Positions 34,859 to 44,157 of a stretch of DNA of 64,000 nt are shown here, one piece after another. Below the pieces are notes generated by a model. It did no database searches. It was not told where the DNA came from and saw only the letters and a program-made list of their open reading frames with translations. Position numbers and translations under genes: made by a program. Each line of letters starts with the position of its first letter. Position 1 is the stretch's first letter. The DNA comes from Vibrio rhodolitus (GTDB lineage: Bacteria; Pseudomonadota; Gammaproteobacteria; Enterobacterales; Vibrionaceae): assembly GCF_003350325.1 (NCBI RefSeq), contig NZ_QLYZ01000001.1, forward strand, positions 1 to 64,000, written 5' to 3'.

Positions 34859-35893
34859 ATGCCCAAGATTGTTCCGCTCCTCGCCATGCCGTTACTGTTT
34901 CTTTTTGGCTGCGAGAAAGAACTTCCTCCCGTACCTGAACCAGAATCTCGACCCGCTAAACTGTTTTCAGTGACTGTCGGCAATTCCGCCTTCGAACGTC
35001 GCTTTCCTGCTACGACGGAAGCGGGTGATCGCGCCGTGCTGGCCTTTCGGGTACCAGGTTTGCTGCAAACCATAGATGTAGTAGCTGGGCAACCAGTGAT
35101 TAAAGGTCAGGTTCTCGCAACGCTTAACCCAGATCAATACGAGTTACTTGCGCAGCAAGCCCAAGCCCAATATCAACTTGCTGATGTGCAGTACCAGCGC
35201 AATAAGAAGTTGAGACAAGATAAGGTGGTCTCCGAACAAGATTTTGACCAAGCGAAAGCCAACAGAAACTCCGCTAAAGCAACGCTTGACCAAGCCAATG
35301 CGAACCTGCGTTACACCAAGCTCGTCGCGCCATATGATGGCACCATTTCACTTATTCCCGCTGAAAATCATGAATACATTGAAGCTAAAAAAGGGGTGAT
35401 GAATATCCAAACCAATCGTTTGATGAAGGTGTTTTTTCAACTGCCTGATCATCTACTCAATCGATTTTCAGCAGGAGCAAACCCAGAGGCTTACATGTCG
35501 TTCGATGCCTTTCCGGGCAATGAATACCCACTGACTTTTCAAGAGATCGATACCGAAGCGGACCCGAAAACCGGTTCTTATAAAGTGACCATGGTGATGG
35601 AGCGACCAGAGGACACAGGCATTTTGCCGGGTATGTCGGGCACGATTCGTGTGGTGGCTGCCACCTCAACAGCCACCAGTATTCCTACCTCAGCACTGTT
35701 TAAAGAAAATGGAAAAACGTGCGTATGGCGAGTTAATCAGGATGGGATTGTCGAGAAAGCGGCGATTGAACTTAACGATCGCCAACAAGTGGTGTCTGGG
35801 CTGGATGATGGCGATCAAATTGTCATCTCAGGCGTCAATGGCATTGAACGCGGCATCAAAGTGCGCGAATGGATTAAAGAGCGAGGGCTGTAA
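34859..35893 (+). CDS. vexI: RND efflux periplasmic adaptor, first of two (VexI-like)
   Basis: 344 residues. A lipoprotein signal ends in LFGC (Cys18). The HlyD/AcrA-type adaptor order is visible: split lipoyl domain (VPGLLQTIDVVAGQPVIKGQ; VAPYDGTISLI), a helical hairpin of about residues 95-145, a beta-barrel and a membrane-proximal domain. Symbol rests on the Vibrio cholerae arrangement pspC - two adaptors - one pump. The substrate is not known; in V. cholerae this pump has little measured drug activity on its own, as I recall. Confidence 0.85.
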   Translation: MPKIVPLLAMPLLFLFGCEKELPPVPEPESRPAKLFSVTVGNSAFERRFPATTEAGDRAVLAFRVPGLLQTIDVVAGQPVIKGQVLATLNPDQYELLAQQAQAQYQLADVQYQRNKKLRQDKVVSEQDFDQAKANRNSAKATLDQANANLRYTKLVAPYDGTISLIPAENHEYIEAKKGVMNIQTNRLMKVFFQLPDHLLNRFSAGANPEAYMSFDAFPGNEYPLTFQEIDTEADPKTGSYKVTMVMERPEDTGILPGMSGTIRVVAATSTATSIPTSALFKENGKTCVWRVNQDGIVEKAAIELNDRQQVVSGLDDGDQIVISGVNGIERGIKVREWIKERGL

Positions 35894-35894
35894 G

Positions 35895-36977
35895 ATGAAC
35901 AACAGATTATTACTCGCTTGGCTGAGTGGACTCACGCTAATAGGGTGCGGCGAACAAGCTGCATACACCGATTTTGGCTTGCCCAAAGTAGAGGTGGTGC
36001 AGGTAGCGTCAGATCCTCCTAGCGACAGCTTGTATTTCCCTGCGGTTGCCAATGCCGCTGAACGATCGCATTTGAGCTTTCGTGTGGCAGGTGAGATAAG
36101 ACGCGTGTACGTAAAAGAAGGTGATAAGGTTGAGAAGGGCGCCTTAATCGCTGAGCTTGAACCAACGGATTATCAACTTGAGGTGGATAATGCTGCAGCC
36201 CGTTTTTCGGTGATCAATAGCCAATATCGCCGCTCCCAACCATTGGTAAAAAAAGGGCTATTAGCTAAGTCGCAATTTGACGAAATCGCCGCGCAAAGAC
36301 GTATCGCACTGGCAGAGCTTGAATTAGCCAAATTACGCTTGTCATTTACCAAACTCAAAGCGCCAGTTGAAGGGATCATTTCGCGCGTTTCTGTCGATCA
36401 ATTTGAGAATATTCAAGTTGGGCAAAACATCGTTAATATCCACAGTCTCAACAGTGTTGAGATATTGATTCAATTGCCAGATCGCATCTATGTCAATCAA
36501 CCTGAGCAGGACAAACTTGCGCAGATTGATGCCATTGTCAAAGTTCCCAGTGGTAACGAATACCACGCGACGATCAAAGAGTTTACCACTGAGCCCGATC
36601 CTGAAACTGGAACGTTTAATGTGACCCTGTCACTACCGATGCCGGATGACGAATACATCCTCGATGGCATGGCAGTTGAGGTGACCTCGAACAATGAAGA
36701 AGTAGGGCTTGATCTAAAAAAAGGCGTGCAGGTGCCAATTGAAGCGATTTTTAATCAAGACGGTGATGATTTAGCGCGAGAAAACAAATTTGTCTGGCTG
36801 CTCAACCAAGACCAAACCGTAACCAAACAGCAAGTTGTCATAGGCAAAGCAACCAAACGCGCAATTCAGATCCTGTCCGGAATTGAGCCGGGAGAAAAAG
36901 TGGTGGTTGGCGGCATATCTCGTTTAACCGATGGAGCCAAAGTCCAAATCGTCGACAAGGAGGCAAATAATGAATAA
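35895..36977 (+). CDS. vexJ: RND efflux periplasmic adaptor, second of two (VexJ-like)
   Basis: 360 residues from ATG 35895, one base after the previous stop; a longer frame from 35649 lies inside the first adaptor gene and is spurious. Lipobox LIGC (Cys18). Adaptor features are RVAGEIRRVYVKEGDKVEKG and VEGIISRVSVDQFENIQVGQ (lipoyl halves). It is not a recent copy of VexI, as they differ along most of their length. The stop overlaps the pump gene by eight bases. Confidence 0.86.
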   Translation: MNNRLLLAWLSGLTLIGCGEQAAYTDFGLPKVEVVQVASDPPSDSLYFPAVANAAERSHLSFRVAGEIRRVYVKEGDKVEKGALIAELEPTDYQLEVDNAAARFSVINSQYRRSQPLVKKGLLAKSQFDEIAAQRRIALAELELAKLRLSFTKLKAPVEGIISRVSVDQFENIQVGQNIVNIHSLNSVEILIQLPDRIYVNQPEQDKLAQIDAIVKVPSGNEYHATIKEFTTEPDPETGTFNVTLSLPMPDDEYILDGMAVEVTSNNEEVGLDLKKGVQVPIEAIFNQDGDDLARENKFVWLLNQDQTVTKQQVVIGKATKRAIQILSGIEPGEKVVVGGISRLTDGAKVQIVDKEANNE

Positions 36978-39900
36978 GCAAACGGAAGCGCCTCAATCTG
37001 ACGAGGATGTCACGGGCATCGCTGCCTACTTTATCCGCAATCGAGTTATCAGTTGGATGATTGCATTGATCTTTTTAATTGGCGGTGTCGCATCGTTTTT
37101 TGGTCTTGGTCGTCTGGAAGATCCTGCGTTTACAATTAAAGACGCGATGGTGGTCACCTCTTATCCAGGAGCCACCCCGCAACAAGTGGAAGAAGAAGTT
37201 ACTTATCCGCTGGAAAAAGCGATCCAACAGCTAACTTATGTTGATGAGGTAAACTCTATTTCCAGTCGTGGTTTATCGCAGATCACCGTAACGATGAAAA
37301 ATAATTACGGACCTGATGACTTGCCGCAGATTTGGGATGAGTTGCGCCGCAAGGTCAATGATCTCAAAGGCTCTCTGCCTCCGGGAGTGAATGATCCCCA
37401 GGTTATCGATGATTTTGGCGATGTTTACGGGATTTTGCTCGCCGTTACTGGTGAGGGTTATAGCTATAAAGAGCTGCTCGATTATGTTGATTACCTACGC
37501 CGCGAACTCGAACTGGTTGATGGCGTCAGCAAAATTTCGGTGACGGGTGAACAGCAAGAACAGGTATTCATCGAAATCTCCATGAAACGCTTGAGTAGCC
37601 TTGGCTTAGCACCCACCACAGTATTCAATCTTTTATCTACACAGAACGTGGTATCAAGTGCTGGTGCCGTGCGTATTGGCAGCGAGTACATTCGTATACA
37701 CCCAACTGGCGAGTTTCAAAATGTTGACCAACTAGGTGATTTAATCATTACCGAAAGTGGTGCTCAAGGGCTGATTTACCTGCGAGATGTTGCCGAAATT
37801 AAACGTGGTTATATTGATGTGCCGACTAATGTGATCACCTTTAATGGTCGAGTTGCGCTCAACGTCGGCGTATCGTTTGCACAAGGTGTGAACGTAGTGA
37901 AAGTGGGCGAGCGTTTTGACCGCCGCTTGGCTGAGCTGAAATACCAACAGCCAGTTGGTATCGAAATTTCAGAGATTTACAGCCAGCCTAAAGAGGTAGA
38001 TAAATCGGTTCGCGGTTTTGTGGTGAGCTTAGGGCAGGCAGTGGCGATCGTTATTATTGTGCTGCTGTTTTTTATGGGGCTGCGCTCAGGTCTACTAATC
38101 GGTCTCATTCTGCTGCTAACCGTGCTCGGTACTTTTATCTTTATGAAATACTATCAAATTGATTTACAGCGTATTTCATTGGGTGCTTTGGTGATTGCTC
38201 TGGGGATGTTGGTGGATAACGCAATAGTAGTGGTCGAAGGGATATTGATCGGTACGCAGCGAGGGAGGACGCGGCTGCAAGCCGCCACCGATATCGTTAC
38301 CCAAACCAAATGGCCACTGCTTGGCGCAACGGTGATTGCAGTAACGGCATTTGCCCCGATTGGCTTGTCAGAAGACTCGACGGGTGAGTACTGTGGTACC
38401 TTGTTTACCGTGTTGTTGATTTCGTTGATGCTCAGTTGGTTTACGGCGATCTCCTTAACGCCATTCTTTGCTGACTTGTTCTTTCGTGGGCAAAAAGCTC
38501 CGCAAGGCGATGAAGACAGTGACCCATACAATGGTGTGATTTTTGTTGTCTACAAGAACTTTCTCGAATTTTGCATGAAGCGTGCATGGGTAACCATGGC
38601 GGTGTTGGTACTTGGTCTAGTCGCGAGCATTTACGGCTTTACCCATGTGAAACAATCTTTTTTCCCATCATCGACAACGCCGATTTTCCAAGTTGATGTT
38701 TGGCTACCGGAAGGTACGGACATTCGCGCGACTAATACCAAGCTCAAAGCGCTGGAAGCGTGGATTGCCGAGCAGTCGGGTGTTGAGCATGTTACAACGA
38801 CCGCGGGTAAAGGCTTGCAACGCTTTATGCTCACCTACGCGCCAGAAAAGAGTTATGCAGCCTATGGCGAGATAACCACGCGGGTGGAGAACTATGACCT
38901 GCTGGCAGATTTAATGAGCCGTTTTCGTACACATCTTGAAGAGAATTTCCCGGAGATAAACTACAAGCTCAAGCAAATTGAATTGGGACCGGGGGGCGGC
39001 GCGAAAATTGAAGCGCGCATTATTGGCTCCGATCCTACTGTGCTGCGCACCATTGCCGCACAAGTCGAAGCCATTATGCATGCCGATCCGGGAGCGACGA
39101 ATATACGCCACGATTGGCGTCAGCGAACCAAAATACTCGAGCCGCAGTTTAATGAAAGTCAGGCTCGTCGTTACGGCATTACCAAATCCGACGTTGATGA
39201 TTTTCTTGCGATGTCGTTTGCTGGCAAAGCGGTGGGTATCTATCGTGATGGCACCACCTTAATGCCGATTGTGGCGCGCCTGCCTGAAGAAGAGAGAGTA
39301 GATATTCGTAATATCGAAGGGATGAAAATTTGGAGCCCGGCACTGAGCGAGTATATTCCTTTGCAGCAAGTCACGCTGGGTTACGAAATGCTGTGGGAAG
39401 ACCCGATCATCGTGCGTAAAGATCGCAAGCGGATGCTGACCATCATGGCTGACCCTGATCTATTGGGTGAAGAAACGGCCGCAACGCTGCAAAAGCGGAT
39501 TCAAACCCAAATTGAGGCGATTGAACTGCCTCCTGGTTACAGCTTAGAGTGGGGCGGTGAATATGAATCATCAGGCGATGCGCAGGCTTCCTTGTTTACC
39601 ACTATGCCGCTGGGTTACCTGTTTATGTTCCTCATTACGGTGTTCTTATTTAACTCCGTCAAAGAGCCGCTGATAGTTTGGTGTACGGTGCCATTGGCCA
39701 TTATCGGTGTGACGACCGGCTTATTGGCACTTAATACTCCGTTTGGCTTCATGGCGCTACTAGGCTTTTTGAGCTTGTCAGGCATGGTACTGAAAAACGG
39801 TATTGTGTTACTTGATCAAATTAATATTGAAATTAGCGCCGGCAAAGAGCCTTATACCGCCGTGGTCGAAGCAGCGCTGAGCCGTGTAAGACCAGTATGT

Positions 39901-40068
39901 ATGGCGGCCATTACAACGATCTTAGGCATGGTGCCATTGTTACCGGATATTTTCTTTAAGCCGATGGCAGTGACTATCATGTTTGGTTTAGGTTTTGCTA
40001 CCGTGCTCACTTTGATTGTCGTGCCAGTGTTATATCGCCTCTTCCATAAAGTAGCGGTTCCAAGCTAA
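36970..40068 (+). CDS. vexK: RND efflux pump, inner-membrane transporter (VexK-like)
   Basis: 1032 residues from ATG 36970, with AGGAGG seven bases before it. Hydrophobicity fits 12 membrane segments, with the large periplasmic loops after segments 1 and 7. Segment 4 has LGMLVDNAIVVVEG with the proton-relay Asp, and a Lys in segment 10 (SGMVLKNGIVLLDQI) fits RND proton transfer. RND pumps move drugs, dyes or bile salts out through TolC. It ends the vexIJK operon, and tag follows 31 bases on. Confidence 0.9.
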   Translation: MNKQTEAPQSDEDVTGIAAYFIRNRVISWMIALIFLIGGVASFFGLGRLEDPAFTIKDAMVVTSYPGATPQQVEEEVTYPLEKAIQQLTYVDEVNSISSRGLSQITVTMKNNYGPDDLPQIWDELRRKVNDLKGSLPPGVNDPQVIDDFGDVYGILLAVTGEGYSYKELLDYVDYLRRELELVDGVSKISVTGEQQEQVFIEISMKRLSSLGLAPTTVFNLLSTQNVVSSAGAVRIGSEYIRIHPTGEFQNVDQLGDLIITESGAQGLIYLRDVAEIKRGYIDVPTNVITFNGRVALNVGVSFAQGVNVVKVGERFDRRLAELKYQQPVGIEISEIYSQPKEVDKSVRGFVVSLGQAVAIVIIVLLFFMGLRSGLLIGLILLLTVLGTFIFMKYYQIDLQRISLGALVIALGMLVDNAIVVVEGILIGTQRGRTRLQAATDIVTQTKWPLLGATVIAVTAFAPIGLSEDSTGEYCGTLFTVLLISLMLSWFTAISLTPFFADLFFRGQKAPQGDEDSDPYNGVIFVVYKNFLEFCMKRAWVTMAVLVLGLVASIYGFTHVKQSFFPSSTTPIFQVDVWLPEGTDIRATNTKLKALEAWIAEQSGVEHVTTTAGKGLQRFMLTYAPEKSYAAYGEITTRVENYDLLADLMSRFRTHLEENFPEINYKLKQIELGPGGGAKIEARIIGSDPTVLRTIAAQVEAIMHADPGATNIRHDWRQRTKILEPQFNESQARRYGITKSDVDDFLAMSFAGKAVGIYRDGTTLMPIVARLPEEERVDIRNIEGMKIWSPALSEYIPLQQVTLGYEMLWEDPIIVRKDRKRMLTIMADPDLLGEETAATLQKRIQTQIEAIELPPGYSLEWGGEYESSGDAQASLFTTMPLGYLFMFLITVFLFNSVKEPLIVWCTVPLAIIGVTTGLLALNTPFGFMALLGFLSLSGMVLKNGIVLLDQINIEISAGKEPYTAVVEAALSRVRPVCMAAITTILGMVPLLPDIFFKPMAVTIMFGLGFATVLTLIVVPVLYRLFHKVAVPS

Positions 40069-40099
40069 GCTGTGGCGTTGGTAACGGTTTGAGATGATT

Positions 40100-40657
40100 A
40101 TGGAAACACAAACTTGTGCATGGGCGCTAAAGGACCCTTTAGAGCAGGCATATCACGATACTGAATGGGGCGTGCCAGTTCATGATGATAAGAAATTGTT
40201 TGAGTTCATCACTTTGGAAGGCGCTCAAGCAGGCTTGAGTTGGATTACAATCTTGAAAAAGCGCGAAGGGTATCGACTTGCGTTTGAAGATTATGATCTG
40301 GTGAAGTTGAGCCAGCAAAGTGAAGCGCGGATTGAAGAGATCATCGCGCAATTTGATGTGGTTAAACATCGCGGCAAAATCGCATCGGTGTTTGGTAACG
40401 CTAAAGCGGCGCTCGAATTGATTGATGAGTATGGCAGCTTATCAAATGCGCTGTGGCAGTTTGTTGAGCACAAGCCTATCGTCAATCACTGGCAGGAGAT
40501 GTCGCAAGTGCCTGTTTCAACTGATGAATCGAAAGCGATGAGTAAGTTTTTGAAAAAACGCGGCTTTAAATTTGTAGGTGAGACGATCTGTTATGCGTTT
40601 ATGCAGGCCGTTGGCATGGTTGATGATCACTTGGTGAATTGCCCAATTAAGCGTTAA
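40100..40657 (+). CDS. tag: DNA-3-methyladenine glycosylase I
   Basis: 185 residues from ATG 40100 (an ATG at 40094 has no room for a ribosome-binding site). Catalytic Glu is Glu40 in LEGAQAGLSW; zinc ligands are Cys6, His19, His177 and Cys181, as in E. coli Tag (CGW...H...HVVGC). It removes 3-methyladenine from alkylated DNA. It lies close behind the RND pump and may be read from the same transcript. Confidence 0.95.
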   Translation: METQTCAWALKDPLEQAYHDTEWGVPVHDDKKLFEFITLEGAQAGLSWITILKKREGYRLAFEDYDLVKLSQQSEARIEEIIAQFDVVKHRGKIASVFGNAKAALELIDEYGSLSNALWQFVEHKPIVNHWQEMSQVPVSTDESKAMSKFLKKRGFKFVGETICYAFMQAVGMVDDHLVNCPIKR

Positions 40658-40667
40658 TGTGCTTAGT

Positions 40668-40706
40668 TACCTTGTTTAGCTACCTTGTTTAGCTATCTTG
40701 CTTTGG
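40668..40706 (+). repeat. Short tandem repeat
   Basis: TACCTTGTTTAGC occurs twice head to tail (40668-40680, 40681-40693), then a degenerate third copy TATCTTGCTTTGG. It lies in the gap between tag and its terminator. Confidence 0.7.
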
Positions 40707-40735
40707 TGATTTCGTTTAGTTAGCAAGACCGAGTA

Positions 40736-40765
40736 AAACAGCCCGCTACTTCGCGGGCTGTGTGT
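40736..40765. terminator. Bidirectional terminator
   Basis: ACAGCCCGC / GCGGGCTGT stem with loop TACTTC, an A-rich left side and GTGTTT on the right, between convergent tag and metC. Confidence 0.88.
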
Positions 40766-40785
40766 TTAGGGCAAGGTTAATGTTG

Positions 40786-41991
40786 CTACAGTGAGGTGGC
40801 TTCTTCGAGGATCACTGCGTTATAACGCGCTAGCCCAGCCTCAAGGTCGGCAATCAAGTCATCGACATCTTCCAGACCAACGTGAACGCGGATCAATGTG
40901 CCTGTAAAGTGTGGGTGAGCAACAGTTCGTAAACTGTTAAAACTCTTTGGTTCATTGGCGAGGATTAAGCTTTCAAAACCGCCCCATGAGTAGCCCATAC
41001 TAAAGTGTTTCATGCCATCTAACAGCGCTGTGGTAGCAACGCTATTGGCGGTTTTCAAGACAAATGAAAACAGACCATTACCACCGGTAAAATCACGTTT
41101 GAAATACTCATGCCCCGGGCATGTTTCGAGTGCAGGATGACGAACATGGTCAACCTCGGGGCGAGTTTGCAGCCATTTGGCGACTTTTAAACTGCTTTCG
41201 GCATGTTGACGCAGGCGCACGTCAAGGGTGCGAACGCCGCGTAATCCCAGATAAGCATCGTCCGCAGAAACACATTGTCCCATTAAATAACTTTGTTCGC
41301 GTAGGTGGTCCCAGCATTTTTCATTGGCAACGGCAGTTCCAAGCATAACGTCTGAATGACCGACGATATATTTTGTTGCGGCTTGGATTGAGATATCGAC
41401 ACCATGCTCAAACGGTGAGAAGTTCACCCCTGCTGCCCAAGTATTATCAAGCATCACAATCATGTTATGTTGGTGCGCAATGGCGGCAAGTGTTGGGACA
41501 TCTTGTACTTCCATTGTCACCGACCCCGGTGATTCTAAAAAGAGCACCTTAGTATTCGGTTGAATCAGGTTTTCAATTTCAGCGCCAATCGTTGGCTCAA
41601 AATAGGTGGTCTCTACACCTAACTTCTTCAAGATTTTTTCACAAAAATCACGAGTGGGTTCATAGCAGGTATCGACCATTAAAACGTGATCGCCAGTCTC
41701 AACGAAGGCTAAGATTGAGTTTGAAATGGCCGCTGTGCCACACGGGTAAAGAGCACAACCTGCGCCTCCTTCTATATCCACCATTGCTTCTTGCAATGCA
41801 AAGTGGGTATGCGTGCCGCGACGTCCATAAAACAGGGTTTTGTTAGTGCGGTTGATAATAGCGTGTTTTTTTTCCGCCACACTATCAAAGACCACGGTTG
41901 AAGCGCGCTGTACTGGTGGGTTAACGACGCCGTTAGTCCATTTTTTATCACGACCAGCGTTGATGTATTTGGTTTGTTTGCCTTCTGACAT
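40786..41991 (-). CDS. metC: Cystathionine beta-lyase
   Basis: 401 residues of the Cys/Met-metabolism PLP family. PLP contacts are in [15 protein letters not shown], the Lys is in [18 protein letters not shown], and Asp/Asn contacts in [10 protein letters not shown]. The enzyme cleaves cystathionine to homocysteine, pyruvate and ammonia in methionine synthesis. It is read alone; the upstream region to 42017 is short, and a palindromic repeat lies beyond it. The family also contains cystathionine gamma-lyase; length and motifs favour MetC. Confidence 0.92.
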   Translation of the reverse strand: MSEGKQTKYINAGRDKKWTNGVVNPPVQRASTVVFDSVAEKKHAIINRTNKTLFYGRRGTHTHFALQEAMVDIEGGAGCALYPCGTAAISNSILAFVETGDHVLMVDTCYEPTRDFCEKILKKLGVETTYFEPTIGAEIENLIQPNTKVLFLESPGSVTMEVQDVPTLAAIAHQHNMIVMLDNTWAAGVNFSPFEHGVDISIQAATKYIVGHSDVMLGTAVANEKCWDHLREQSYLMGQCVSADDAYLGLRGVRTLDVRLRQHAESSLKVAKWLQTRPEVDHVRHPALETCPGHEYFKRDFTGGNGLFSFVLKTANSVATTALLDGMKHFSMGYSWGGFESLILANEPKSFNSLRTVAHPHFTGTLIRVHVGLEDVDDLIADLEAGLARYNAVILEEATSL

Positions 41992-42017
41992 ATTAATTCC
42001 TTGTCTCTTAGGGCGTT

Positions 42018-42158
42018 TATACCCGTCCTAATTGAAGTTGCAGCGCTTTATTGGTTTACATAGGGACTGGCACTCACAAACCTCATCACATAGACCATCT
42101 ATGCGTAGAGGCTTTGCTCCTTTGTCGCCTAGCGGCATCTCCAAGTAGTTTGGGTTTA
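42018..42158. repeat. ERIC-like palindromic intergenic repeat
   Basis: The left end TATACCCGTCCTAATTGAAG and the right end (reverse complement TAAACCCAAACTACTTGGAG) are imperfect inverted repeats of about 29 bases, and the middle holds a smaller dyad (ATAGA...TCTAT). This is the layout of the short palindromic elements scattered between genes in vibrios. It has no coding capacity. It sits upstream of metC. Confidence 0.65.
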
Positions 42159-42232
42159 GACTTGATGGCTATATATAAAACATGCTGGCATCAACAAAGC
42201 AAGCCATGGCTTAGAGAGATTTGCGATAAGAT

Positions 42233-42264
42233 AAAATGACCGAGGGCAAACTCGGTCATTTTTG
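42233..42264. terminator. Bidirectional rho-independent terminator
   Basis: Twelve-base stem AAAATGACCGAG / CTCGGTCATTTT, loop of six, with A and T runs at both ends. It lies 23 bases past the clsA stop. Confidence 0.92.
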
Positions 42265-42286
42265 ACTCAATAGATGGGTAGAACGA

Positions 42287-43741
42287 TTAGAGCAGTGGAT
42301 TAAACAAGTAGAAGGTGCGTTCAAGAAAACGTGAGAATATTGAACGTCCGCGCCATGCCTCTAATGAAACGGTATGGGATTTAGCGATGTATTCATCTTG
42401 TAATTGATGCATCTGCCGGGTGAACTCTTGATCGTCGATCGCCAAGGTCACTTCAAAGTTTAACCATAAGCTACGCATATCCATATTTACCGTCCCAACT
42501 AAGCAAAATTGCTCATCAATCACAACGGATTTAGTGTGCAATAAGCCACCATAGAACTCGTAAATCTTAACGCCAGCTTGCATCAGCTCACTGTAAAACG
42601 CGCGTGAAGCCCACTGCACCATCAATGAGTCGTTCTTATGTGGAATGATAAGTTCAACCTTGATGCCGCGCTGTGCCGTCATTTTTAGTGTCTCAAGCAG
42701 GTCGGCACTTGGCACAAAATAAGGAGTAGTGATGCGCACTGACTTATTCGCCTGATTGATCGCCAGAGTCAAAACTTGGTAGATAAGGTACTCAGGCATA
42801 CCCGGACCGGATGGCACAACTTGCACAGGATGCTGAGGGCTATTTGGTTCAAGACTGCATTCAGGTAGGGTTGGGAAGGCACGCTCGCCAGTCTCAACTT
42901 CCCAGTCCCAGCAGTGAATTGCCGACAGGACGTTTACCGTGGGACCGGTGACGCGCACCATGATATCAATCCACTGCCCAACACCGGAGTCTTGTTTGAA
43001 GTAGGCAGGATCGACCATATTCATTGAACCGGTATAAGCCACTTTTTCATCAATGACGATGATTTTTCGATGCTGACGCAAATCCAGTCTGCGGAGGAAG
43101 ATCCGCCATGGTTTGACTTCGAGCGCCTGTACGACCGTTATCCCAGCCTGCTTCATTTTTGCAACCCAAGGGCTGCGGAAAAAACGCGGGCTGCCTGCAG
43201 AATCAAGCAGAAGTTTGATTTTTACGCCGCGAGCGGCAGCAAGAATCAGCGCGTTAGCGACTTCGTCAGCCATCCCTCCCGGGTGCCAAATATAGAAAAC
43301 CATGCGAATGCTGTGCTGAGCCTGATTAATATCATCGATGACTGAGCGCATAATAGTTTCAGGGGAGTTTTGCAAAGAGAGCTCATTGCCACTTAGTGCA
43401 GGTAAGCCGAGGCGATTGTTACACAGTTCATCGATGCGATAGATGTGGCGACCAAAGTTCTCTGGCGAGTGGGCATGACAATCACTCAATTTAGAGAACC
43501 AATCGACAAAAGGAGCCAGCATTTCTTTGGCTCGGTCTGCACGTTTACGTCCAAGATTGAGCTCGCCAAACAAGAAATAGCAGGCTACGCCGACAATTGG
43601 AATGATGTAAATCACCATCAGCCAAGCCAGCGATACGCTGACGGCTCGGCGTTTTAACACGACGCGTAATGTTACGCCAGCGACCAAAATCCAATACAGC
43701 ACAATGCTGGCTAATGTAACGAAATGGTAAAACTTTTCCAT
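42287..43741 (-). CDS. cls: Cardiolipin synthase
   Basis: 484 residues, from ATG 43741 with AGGA six bases upstream. Two N-terminal membrane segments (about 8-28, 38-58) are followed by two phospholipase-D motifs, RQHRKIIVIDEKVAYTGSMN and LLHTKSVVIDEQFCLVGTVN, each HxKx4D. The enzyme condenses phosphatidylglycerol molecules to cardiolipin in the inner membrane. Size and the two-segment anchor match ClsA (about 485) rather than ClsB or ClsC. Confidence 0.93.
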   Translation of the reverse strand: MEKFYHFVTLASIVLYWILVAGVTLRVVLKRRAVSVSLAWLMVIYIIPIVGVACYFLFGELNLGRKRADRAKEMLAPFVDWFSKLSDCHAHSPENFGRHIYRIDELCNNRLGLPALSGNELSLQNSPETIMRSVIDDINQAQHSIRMVFYIWHPGGMADEVANALILAAARGVKIKLLLDSAGSPRFFRSPWVAKMKQAGITVVQALEVKPWRIFLRRLDLRQHRKIIVIDEKVAYTGSMNMVDPAYFKQDSGVGQWIDIMVRVTGPTVNVLSAIHCWDWEVETGERAFPTLPECSLEPNSPQHPVQVVPSGPGMPEYLIYQVLTLAINQANKSVRITTPYFVPSADLLETLKMTAQRGIKVELIIPHKNDSLMVQWASRAFYSELMQAGVKIYEFYGGLLHTKSVVIDEQFCLVGTVNMDMRSLWLNFEVTLAIDDQEFTRQMHQLQDEYIAKSHTVSLEAWRGRSIFSRFLERTFYLFNPLL

Positions 43742-44157
43742 CAATGATCCTAATCAGAACAACTAGTTAAATACTAAGCCGAATTGAGAGTAGTTAACAA
43801 CTCATCATAGTGAAAAAAGCGCAAACAAACGTTGCTAACCTTTTTTGCTTGAATTGAATGTGTGCTGAGAGAAATGTAGATAAATTGCGACGAGAAATTG
43901 AAATATTCGTGCATGCTGATGCTGTTGATTTGTTATAAAATGTTTAGATTGAGTAAAAAAGCAGCGATTAAGATGTAAAAATGCGCTATATGATGGAAAT
44001 ATAGTCTGACGCGCTTCCAATTTTAATTGCAAACTGATTTACTTTCCATGCACAGAGCGTCACACAAACTTTTCTGCAGTGTAAACATTTGGCTACACAT
44101 GCAACTTTTAAGACGCCGACATTAAGCAAACACAACAATAAAATGAATGGTGATAAT
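43742..44157. other. Divergent intergenic region, cls / NSS transporter
   Basis: 416 bases, AT-rich. Frames of 60-95 codons here lack ribosome-binding sites and I do not support them. It must hold both divergent promoters. TGTAAA at 44080-44085, six bases, then GCTACA (44092-44097) partly resembles a TyrR box. Confidence 0.5.

Noticed and set aside
35649..35894. N-terminal extension of the second RND adaptor
   Set aside because: It lies in another frame of the first adaptor; the lipoprotein signal starts at 35895.
40668..40706. Short tandem repeat as a CRISPR or phase-variation tract
   Set aside because: Only two full 13-base copies, in a non-coding gap, so neither applies.
42018..42158. 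S-box or SAM riboswitch upstream of metC
   Set aside because: The structure is an imperfect palindrome with paired ends, not a SAM-riboswitch junction, and it lies upstream of the metC promoter region.
42051..42239. 62-codon plus-strand frame after metC
   Set aside because: Nearly all of it lies in the palindromic repeat at 42018-42158 and in the terminator, so it is a by-product of that repeat.
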